From Clostridia bacterium (lineage in GTDB: Bacteria > Bacillota > Clostridia > Christensenellales > Borkfalkiaceae): a stretch of DNA of 64,000 nt. Position 1 is the stretch's first letter; the number at the start of each line of letters is the position of its first letter. A model generated the notes under the pieces. It was not told the origin of the DNA, ran no database searches, and saw only the letters and a program-made list of their open reading frames with translations. The DNA lies in NCBI GenBank assembly GCA_017505465.1, contig JAFVPE010000004.1, positions 81,958-145,957 of the forward strand. Direction: 5' to 3'. Shown in pieces: positions 9,545 through 16,859 of this stretch. A program made the position numbers and the translations under genes.

Positions 9545-12500
9545 ATGAAAATCAAAAGGATGAAAGGAGTAGTGCTTGCTTGTTCGTTGATTGCCGCCTT
9601 ATGTATTGTAGGTGGATTTGCTTCCAACGTCGATATGGAAAGGGCAAAGGCGTCAAACGAAACAACCGTGAAGATGGTTTACGGCGCAAGAACGAGAAAG
9701 ACGGAAAACGATCCGGGATTGAAATTTGAAGCAAAAGTAAACCATTACGATCCCTCGTTGACGTACGGTATGTTGATTCTTCCCGAAGCTGCATTCTCGA
9801 AAGAGGGCTTCCAAGACAATTACCATGCGTATTTTACCGCCAACAACATTGAAGAAAGTCAGTACGTGGACGTCACCTGTACCCCTTATCAATTAGAGGG
9901 CGACAGTCAATATTATATCGCTGGCTCTATTGTGGAAATCAATGAAGATAACTACGATATGAGCTTTGTTGGCGTTGCATATACTTACGACGGTTCGACG
10001 TATTCTTATGCGGACGTCAATATGCTGGATAACGCAAGAAGCGTTGCCTACGTTGCGCAAATGGCGCTCAAATACGAGGATGATCTTACGGACTCGGAAA
10101 AAAATGCGCTTATAGATTTTGCGCATCCCGGTCAGGAAATTGTTGGTGATAACGTGTTGATCGGTGTCGGCGGCGCAAATGGCGACAACACGGTTTCCAG
10201 CGGAAGCGGCAGCGTAACGGAAACGGATTCCTATGCAGAGCTGCATTTTAAGGAGTTCCAATCGGGTTATTTGGCGTTCACCACGTCAAAATCCTATTCT
10301 TCCATTACGGAAGTAAAGTTGGACGTATACATTCCTTCTACCAATGAAAATAACTGGTGGTGGGGTATCGTACCCGTTGCAAACGCAGGTGGTAATGATG
10401 CGTACATAGGCTCGGATGCGGCGGCAGGTAATCAAAACATCAATCAAATTTTGACAAACTACGGTTGGAAAAATCAATGGGTAACGCTTACCTATGCGGT
10501 ATCGGGGACGTCTTGGACGTTGACGATTACCAGAACGGGTATGAACGATAATGCACAAATCGCAACCTTTGATTTCTCGGGCGGTAACTATCAATCTGGC
10601 GGCGCGTCGTATATTTACGTGTGCGCAAACCCCGGTCAAGGGGCAAATTGGGGCATTTGGATGGATAACTTCTCCATCACGGCAGGCGGCGTTACCTACA
10701 CCGAAAATTTCAACAACGGCGCAAGTGAATTATTTAGAGCGTATGACGCAGGCGTAGTAACGTATGGAGTCATGAAAGCGGAAGGCGGCGCAGTAATCGG
10801 CGCAACGCCCGAAGAAGAGGAAACGCCCGAAGAAGAGGAAACGCCCGAAGGGGAAGGCCACGCGGTATTGAGTTTTAAAGATTTAACCGAAAGTAAACAG
10901 GGATTTATTACGAAAACGACGTATTCAAATATTACGGCAATGCAAGTGGACGTATATGTTCCCAGTACGAATGCGGAAAATCATTGGTGGGGCTTTGCGC
11001 CCGTAACGACCAACAGTGGTGATGCTTATACAGGCTCGGATGCGACGGCGGGCAATTTTAATATCAATCAGATTTTGGTCAATAAGTACGGTTGGAAGGA
11101 TATGTGGGTAACGCTTACCTATACGGTATCGGGAACGTCTTGGACGTTGACGGTTGCGCGTAAAGGCATTGAAGAAAGCCGCAATCAAGTTACGTATACC
11201 GCGCCTTCTACCACCTGCTATATTTTCTTGGGCGCAACGCCTGCTCGTTCGGCTGAATGGGGCATTTGGATGGATAACTTCTCCATTACGGCAGACGGCG
11301 TAACCTATACCGACAATTTCAATACGGGCGAATCCAAATTATTTACGGATAACGTGAATTGCGCTACCTATCATTACGAAGCGCCCGAAGAAACGCCCGG
11401 CGCAGGTGAAACGACGAACCCCGAAGGCGAAGGCCATGCAATCATTGATTTCAAGAGCTATTCTTCAGGTAAAGGGTACGTTACGAAAAATGCGTATTCT
11501 TCCATTACGGAAGTAAAAGTCGACGTGTATATTCCTTCCACAAATGAAGTTAATCATTGGTGGGGCTTTGCTCCCGTAGCGTCAAACAGCGGCGACGCTT
11601 ACGACGGTTCGGACGCAACGGCAGGCAGTCAAAACCTCAATCACCACTTGGTAGAGTATTATGGTTGGAAGAATATTTGGGTAACGCTTACCTATACGGT
11701 ATCTAATTATAGCTGGACGTTGACGATTACCAGAACGGGCATGAACGACAACCAACAAATCGCAACCTTTGATTTCTCGGGCAGTATGTATCAATCTGGC
11801 GGCGCGTCGTATATCTTCTTGTCTGCAAACCCCGGTGAAAGTGCAAAATGGGGCATCCAAATGGATAACTTCTCCATTACGGCTGGCGGCGTGACATATA
11901 CCGATAACTTCAATACGGGCGCGTCTAAGTTGTTTACGGATAACGTGGGTTGCGCAACGTACCATTACGAAGCTCCAACGCCCGAAGGCGCAGGCTATGC
12001 AATCCTTGATTTCAAGAGTTTTGCTGCCGGCTACAAATCGTACGTTACGACAAATGCGTATTCTTCCATTACGCAGGTAAGGTTAGACGTGTATGTCCCT
12101 TCCACTAATGAAGCTAATTATTGGTGGGGTATCGTACCCGTAGCAAGAAACAGCGGCAGCGGTTACGACGGCTCGGATGCGGCGGCAGGCAATCAAAACC
12201 TCAATCAAATTTTGGTAAACAAATACGGCTGGAAAGATCAATGGATAACGCTTACCTACACGGTGTCTAATTACAAATGGACGCTGAGAATTAGCAGAAA
12301 GGGCATGAACGATAACGAACGCATTGCAACCTTCGATTTCTCGGGAAGCATGTATCAATCTGGCGGCAAGTCGTATATTTACGTGTGCGCAAACCCTGAT
12401 CAAGGGAAAAATTGGGGTATCCAAATGGATAACTTCTCCATCACGGCAGACGGCGTAACCTATACCGACACTTTTAACATGGGCGAATCTAAATTGTTTA

Positions 12501-14344
12501 CGGACAACCGAGATTGCGCTACGTACTATCATAAAGAATTGCCTGCGGAACAAACCAAGTTCGCTAGAATGCTTAACAACGAGCTTTTGGTTGACTATAT
12601 TTTAAATTCCCAAAACTATATCAGAGGCAACAGCGCGTTGAACTTTGAAAATATGCCTTCGAATATGGCGATTATGGAAGGGAAGTTCACCTATTCGATT
12701 ACCGGTTACAAAGACGTTGTTATCGCGCTTTCCGTTACGGCGGATTACGTTGAATATTTGCGCCTTAACAATTCGGTTATCGAGTTTTACAGCGGAAACA
12801 CCTTGTTAAAGGAAATTGCATTAAACAGCACGGAAAACACCATATATGTTTCCGTCCTCGCAAACGGGAAGGTTTTGGTGCAAATCAACAATAAGGGTTA
12901 CATTGGTATGGGCCAACTTTCCAACCAAGCTACGGGCTTTGCAATCGTAGACATCGCAGGAAGTGGTTCGATTAAGTTCAGCGAAATTTTAATTGACCAC
13001 TATACCGCAATGGAATACGGCACGGAAGGGATTGATTTTACCGCATACGCGTCTATGCCCCCTTCAAATTGGAACGGAAGCGCTGGCAATGAAAATATGA
13101 TCACGGAAGAACAATACCGTTTGATGAAGGACGCAGGATTTACGAAGGTCCTTGCCCTTTACGAAGGTAGAAAAGCCGGCGCGGAAGCGGACGCTTTAAT
13201 TGCATTAGCGCTTTGTGAAAAATTGGGGCTTGAATATTATGCGTTGGACGTAAATTTCTATAATTTTGTTCGCGCAGGGATTTCCCCTGAGTTGTACGAA
13301 TCGAACGGCACTACGTTAAAATCCAACTGGGAAGAAATCGCGGAAGAATTGATTGCAAATATGTTCAACGACGAGTTGTTGTATATTGACTCGCCCGCAT
13401 ATGCAGGCAACTTTGCAGCTGACGAGCCTTCGCTTGCGGAAATGCAAATGATAGTAACGCAAATCGAATTGTATAACAAGTACGTTGGATATAATGCGTT
13501 CTACGGCGGCGAAGCGATTGTCAATTTGTTGCCTTCTTACGCATCGACAGAGCAGCTTGGCGGTACGTACACAGAGTATTTGGATTACTATTTTGAAAAC
13601 CTTGCTCCGTTGCTCGGATATGCTTGCTTTGACTTTTATCCGATAAGATACCAAAGTATTGGGTCGCTGACTTATAGAACTCTCCATCAACAGCATCTGT
13701 ACAATTTGCAACTTGTTGCGCAGTATTGTGATGAATACGGCGTTGAAATGCGTACCTTTGCGCAATCGCTCACGGCGCAAGATGGCGCAGGGGTGGAGAA
13801 GATTAGCGAAATCGATGAAATGCGTTTCCAAATTTATTCGGCGCTTGCATTCGGCTCTCAAGAAATTATATATTATATGTATACTTCCAGCGGCGATACC
13901 GAATCCACAACGAAAGCGCTCGTCAATTTCTATACGGGCGAGACGTCTGAAATGTACGATTGGGTTAAGGTGGTGAACAAAGAAGTTGCTGCGTTTGGAG
14001 AAGCATACACGGATTACATTTGGCAAAAGACGTATTTTAATGATACCGGGAGCGATTGTTCGCAAGCCAACGCGATGGTTAGCAAAGAATCGTACGGCAA
14101 CGTATCCTCGGATGTAGACACTCTGACGGGTGTATTTACGCACAAGAATACAGGGAAAGCGGCGTATATGCTTGTTAATTATACGGATCCTTACAAGACC
14201 ACTGATAACGGTAATGTTACGTTGACGTTTGATACCGCTACAACGGTTGAAATTTGGCAGAACGGTGTAGCAACCACGCAAACGGGAACTTCTATTACCG
14301 TAACGCTTGGTGCTGGTAACGGTGCATTTGTGATGGTAAAATAA
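9545..14344 (+). CDS. Giant secreted multimodular protein: four WWG modules plus TIM-barrel-like putative glycosidase
   Basis: 1599 residues, preceded by AAGGAAAGGAG. Signal peptide at residues 1-37. Domain order: VYGARTRK...YGMLILPEAAF module (about 45-195); four WWG modules at roughly 10230-10790, 10858-11395, 11437-11970 and 11994-12540, each with the core xWWGxxPV, GSDAxAGNxNxNxxL, GWKxxWxTLTYxVS and MDNFSITAxGVTYTxxF; a beta domain shared with the 751-residue protein (12550-13010); and a C-terminal TIM-barrel-like domain from 13027, with FTAYASMPPSNWNG, NFAADEPSLAEM, FDFYPIRYQ and VNYTDPY. The last part is homologous to the lipoprotein at 3512-5005. Glu/Pro-rich linkers join modules 1-2 and 2-3. 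Layout and location suggest a binding-module-rich extracellular enzyme. The glycosidase function is inferred, not recognised as a known family. Confidence 0.75.
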   Translation: MKIKRMKGVVLACSLIAALCIVGGFASNVDMERAKASNETTVKMVYGARTRKTENDPGLKFEAKVNHYDPSLTYGMLILPEAAFSKEGFQDNYHAYFTANNIEESQYVDVTCTPYQLEGDSQYYIAGSIVEINEDNYDMSFVGVAYTYDGSTYSYADVNMLDNARSVAYVAQMALKYEDDLTDSEKNALIDFAHPGQEIVGDNVLIGVGGANGDNTVSSGSGSVTETDSYAELHFKEFQSGYLAFTTSKSYSSITEVKLDVYIPSTNENNWWWGIVPVANAGGNDAYIGSDAAAGNQNINQILTNYGWKNQWVTLTYAVSGTSWTLTITRTGMNDNAQIATFDFSGGNYQSGGASYIYVCANPGQGANWGIWMDNFSITAGGVTYTENFNNGASELFRAYDAGVVTYGVMKAEGGAVIGATPEEEETPEEEETPEGEGHAVLSFKDLTESKQGFITKTTYSNITAMQVDVYVPSTNAENHWWGFAPVTTNSGDAYTGSDATAGNFNINQILVNKYGWKDMWVTLTYTVSGTSWTLTVARKGIEESRNQVTYTAPSTTCYIFLGATPARSAEWGIWMDNFSITADGVTYTDNFNTGESKLFTDNVNCATYHYEAPEETPGAGETTNPEGEGHAIIDFKSYSSGKGYVTKNAYSSITEVKVDVYIPSTNEVNHWWGFAPVASNSGDAYDGSDATAGSQNLNHHLVEYYGWKNIWVTLTYTVSNYSWTLTITRTGMNDNQQIATFDFSGSMYQSGGASYIFLSANPGESAKWGIQMDNFSITAGGVTYTDNFNTGASKLFTDNVGCATYHYEAPTPEGAGYAILDFKSFAAGYKSYVTTNAYSSITQVRLDVYVPSTNEANYWWGIVPVARNSGSGYDGSDAAAGNQNLNQILVNKYGWKDQWITLTYTVSNYKWTLRISRKGMNDNERIATFDFSGSMYQSGGKSYIYVCANPDQGKNWGIQMDNFSITADGVTYTDTFNMGESKLFTDNRDCATYYHKELPAEQTKFARMLNNELLVDYILNSQNYIRGNSALNFENMPSNMAIMEGKFTYSITGYKDVVIALSVTADYVEYLRLNNSVIEFYSGNTLLKEIALNSTENTIYVSVLANGKVLVQINNKGYIGMGQLSNQATGFAIVDIAGSGSIKFSEILIDHYTAMEYGTEGIDFTAYASMPPSNWNGSAGNENMITEEQYRLMKDAGFTKVLALYEGRKAGAEADALIALALCEKLGLEYYALDVNFYNFVRAGISPELYESNGTTLKSNWEEIAEELIANMFNDELLYIDSPAYAGNFAADEPSLAEMQMIVTQIELYNKYVGYNAFYGGEAIVNLLPSYASTEQLGGTYTEYLDYYFENLAPLLGYACFDFYPIRYQSIGSLTYRTLHQQHLYNLQLVAQYCDEYGVEMRTFAQSLTAQDGAGVEKISEIDEMRFQIYSALAFGSQEIIYYMYTSSGDTESTTKALVNFYTGETSEMYDWVKVVNKEVAAFGEAYTDYIWQKTYFNDTGSDCSQANAMVSKESYGNVSSDVDTLTGVFTHKNTGKAAYMLVNYTDPYKTTDNGNVTLTFDTATTVEIWQNGVATTQTGTSITVTLGAGNGAFVMVK
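10805..10846 (+). repeat. 18-bp in-frame tandem repeat encoding a TPEEEE linker
   Basis: The unit ACGCCCGAAGAAGAGGAA occurs at 10805-10822 and again unchanged at 10823-10840, followed by the first bases of a third, diverged copy (ACGCCCGAAGGGGAA). Each unit adds six codons (TPEEEE), so copy-number change keeps the frame and only alters the linker between WWG modules 1 and 2. The repeat is directly visible; variability between strains is a guess. Confidence 0.9.
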
Positions 14345-14357
14345 TGGGAGGAGCGCA

Positions 14358-14489
14358 ATGAAAAAATATTTAGAAATGGAAATAGAGATTCTTCTTTTCG
14401 AGAGACAAGATATCGTTACAGCTTCTATTCCTGGGGAAAATGATAAGGAAGGAGATCCTTATCATGGGAGCAACGACTGGTGGTATTGA
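14358..14489 (+). CDS. 43-residue small protein, MKKYLEMEIEI...NDWWY
   Basis: An ATG at 14358 preceded by GGGAGGAGCG (13 bases downstream of the big gene's stop) opens 43 codons ending at TGA 14487-14489. The peptide starts MKKYLEMEIEILLFERQDIV, continues TASIPGENDKEGDPY and ends NDWWY. The opening pattern MKKYxxxEIEIxxFExxDIVTxS followed by a Gly/Asp-rich tail resembles short, poorly annotated ORFs that I recall beside secreted proteins in gut Clostridia and Bacteroidota. There is no signal peptide and no Cys. The good ribosome-binding site and position at the end of the operon argue that it is real. It could be a precursor peptide or a regulatory small protein; no function is assigned. Confidence 0.5.
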   Translation: MKKYLEMEIEILLFERQDIVTASIPGENDKEGDPYHGSNDWWY

Positions 14490-14519
14490 AGCAAATAAAC
14501 CTTAAACGGTAGAATTGGT

Positions 14520-14560
14520 GAAAACAGCTCCTTGAAATAAAAGATCAGGGAGCTGTTTTC
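14520..14560 (+). terminator. Strong hairpin downstream of the surface-glycan operon
   Basis: GAAAACAGCTCC (14520-14531) pairs perfectly over 12 bp with GGAGCTGTTTTC (14549-14560) around a 17-base loop. The right arm ends in TTTTC but no long U-run follows, so it may be a weak terminator, a processing signal or a 3'-end stabiliser separating the small ORF from the GH112 gene. Confidence 0.6.
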
Positions 14561-14606
14561 CAAAAGAATTTATCAAAAAAATCAATGAGAACAGTAGAGG
14601 ATAAAA

Positions 14607-16775
14607 ATGAGAAAAGGTAGAATTACCATTCCCACAGATGAAAATTACGTGGAAGGAACAAAAAAAATAGCGGATTTATGGGGGGCGGATGCGGTGCGCG
14701 ATTGCGACGGTACGCACCTGCCTAAAAATGCGCTTGAAATTGCCGATAAGGTGTATAATACCTATTTTGTGGTGCGCGGCGACAACGCTTGGGCAGACAA
14801 GCACACGGACGAATTGCAAAGCGTACTATTGATGACGAACTATTGCTTGGCGACAGAAGATACGGTTGTCATTGACCTTTTGAAAGGGTATTCGCATGAT
14901 CAGCTAGGTATAAACGAGGAAAACCCTAAAAAATATTGGCAGGTGTTTGACCGTACGACGGGGGAAGAAATCTTCACTTGGGAATACGTAGGTGGGGGGC
15001 AGGTATGCGTTGAAAATGCAAAACCCTACCATGAATACACCGTCAATTTCTTTGCGACAAACCTTTGGGACTCTACCCAAATGTATAATTATATAACCAA
15101 CAACTGGAATATTGAAAAACACAAGGTTATGGAGCCGAGATATGCGGCGACTTTCGAGCATATTAAAGAGAATATGCGCAAATGGTGTGAGGAAAACAAG
15201 AACGTAAACGTGGTAAGATACACGACGTTTTTGTATCATTTCTTCTTAGTGTTCAATGAAATGAATAAAGAAAAACACGTGGACTGGTTCGGCTATCCGA
15301 TGACGGCAAGTCCACGCGCATTCGACGATTTTGAAAAGGAATACGGCTATACGCTGAAAGCGGAAGATATTGTTGCACAAGGTACTTATCAAAATAACTT
15401 TGTCAATCCCACGAAGAAATTTCTCGATTATATGGAGTTTACGGAAAAGTACGTTACCAAGACGGTACGCGAACTAGTAGATATCGTGCACGCAGAAGGG
15501 AAAGAGGCGATGATGTTCCTCGGCGATAGCTGGATTGGTACAGAGCCCTACGGTGAGCATTTTAAGGATTTGAATTTGGATGCAATCGTTGGTAGCGTCG
15601 GTGGTGGCGTAACGGTGAGAATGCTTTCGGATATGCCGCACGTAAAATACCGCGAGGGTAGATTTTTGCCCTATTTCTTCCCCGACACCTTCTTTGAAGG
15701 AAATGAGGAAAATGCCGTGGAAGAGCTCAACCGCAACTGGGTTACGGCGCGCAGAGCTATGATGCGCAATCCAATTGACAGAATCGGCTTTGGCGGGTAT
15801 TTAGAGCTTGCTGCAAAATTCCCGAAATTTATAGAGCGGGCAGGGCAGGTATGCGATGAGTTCCGTTATATCTATGATACGGTGAAAACGCAGAGACCGA
15901 AAAATTTCGCAAAAGTGGCAGTTTTAAACACGTGGGGTAAGAAGCGTAGCTGGATGGCGCACATGGTCGCGCACGAGCTGTGGTATCAGCCGAATTATTC
16001 CTATCAAGGAATTTACGAGGCGCTTAGCGGTATGCCCGTAGACGTACAGTTTATCAACTTTGACGACGTAAGATCGGGCAAACTTGACGAATTTGACGTG
16101 GTTATTAATGCAGGCGACGCAGGTACGGCGTGGAGCGGTGGCGACAACTGGAAAGATGAAAAAGTGTTGACTGCGGTTAGAAAATTTGTACATAACGGCG
16201 GTGGATTCATAGGCATCGGTGAGCCGACGGCGGTACAAAGCAACGGCAAATTCTTCCAGCTTTCCGACGTTTTGGGTGTAGAAAAGGAATGTGGCTTTAC
16301 GCTTTCCGAGGATAAATATAACATCGAAAAGCACGGCGAGCATTTCATTTTGGACGGCATTGACGCACCCGTGGATTACGGCGAAGAAAAGAAGAATATT
16401 TTTGCGCTTGACGGTGCAAACGTGGTGGATATCGTATTCTCTGATCGATTTACAAGAAAGGTAAACGTTGGCGAGGTGAGGATGGCAACGAATGCTTATG
16501 GTAGGGGCAGAAGCTTCTATATCACGGGCTTGCCTTATTCGGCGCAGAACGCAAAGCTTTTGTATCGCGCCATTCTTTGGACGGCAGGGAAAGAGAATAT
16601 GGATAAGAAATCCTATTGTACAAATTCTCTCACGGAAGCCCATTTCTATGGGGACAGGTATGCGATTACCAACAATACGAACGTAAAACAGACAACGACT
16701 TTCTATGATATGGATGGCAAAGCTCAAGATATCATATTGAAACCTTACGAGATGAAATGGATCAACAAAGAATAA
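14607..16775 (+). CDS. 1,3-beta-galactosyl-N-acetylhexosamine phosphorylase family (GH112)
   Basis: 722 residues, cytosolic, no signal peptide. The start MRKGRITIPTDENYVEGTKK, then LWGADAVRDCDGTHLP, NTYFVVRGDNAWA and MLIP-free central blocks such as FGYPMTASPRAFDDF and EAMMFLGDSWIGTEPYGEHF are typical of lacto-N-biose/galacto-N-biose phosphorylases, whose length is about 720-750. The enzyme splits Gal-beta-1,3-HexNAc with phosphate into galactose 1-phosphate and GalNAc or GlcNAc. The ribosome-binding site AGAGGA lies 6 bases before ATG. It follows the transporter/surface operon and precedes a GH95-like gene, consistent with intracellular use of mucin core-1 or milk-oligosaccharide-like disaccharides. 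Some GH112 members prefer galactosyl-1,4-rhamnose, and since an alpha-rhamnosidase is encoded at 41105 that alternative stays open. Confidence 0.9.
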   Translation: MRKGRITIPTDENYVEGTKKIADLWGADAVRDCDGTHLPKNALEIADKVYNTYFVVRGDNAWADKHTDELQSVLLMTNYCLATEDTVVIDLLKGYSHDQLGINEENPKKYWQVFDRTTGEEIFTWEYVGGGQVCVENAKPYHEYTVNFFATNLWDSTQMYNYITNNWNIEKHKVMEPRYAATFEHIKENMRKWCEENKNVNVVRYTTFLYHFFLVFNEMNKEKHVDWFGYPMTASPRAFDDFEKEYGYTLKAEDIVAQGTYQNNFVNPTKKFLDYMEFTEKYVTKTVRELVDIVHAEGKEAMMFLGDSWIGTEPYGEHFKDLNLDAIVGSVGGGVTVRMLSDMPHVKYREGRFLPYFFPDTFFEGNEENAVEELNRNWVTARRAMMRNPIDRIGFGGYLELAAKFPKFIERAGQVCDEFRYIYDTVKTQRPKNFAKVAVLNTWGKKRSWMAHMVAHELWYQPNYSYQGIYEALSGMPVDVQFINFDDVRSGKLDEFDVVINAGDAGTAWSGGDNWKDEKVLTAVRKFVHNGGGFIGIGEPTAVQSNGKFFQLSDVLGVEKECGFTLSEDKYNIEKHGEHFILDGIDAPVDYGEEKKNIFALDGANVVDIVFSDRFTRKVNVGEVRMATNAYGRGRSFYITGLPYSAQNAKLLYRAILWTAGKENMDKKSYCTNSLTEAHFYGDRYAITNNTNVKQTTTFYDMDGKAQDIILKPYEMKWINKE

Positions 16776-16859
16776 GGGTGGGGTAATAAAAAATATTGGA
16801 GCAATTTGTACGTCAATTAGACGTAGAAGTCTATGTGCTTTTTTGGGGAACGTATAGCT

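Noticed and set aside
8500..12540. CRISPR-like or mobile repeat array
   Set aside because: The repeats are about 550 bases, in frame and protein-coding; there are no short direct repeats with spacers and no cas genes.
16809..16825. Terminator between the GH112 and GH95 genes
   Set aside because: TACGTC-AATTA-GACGTA is a short, weak hairpin and the T-run is 12 bases away; cotranscription is more likely.
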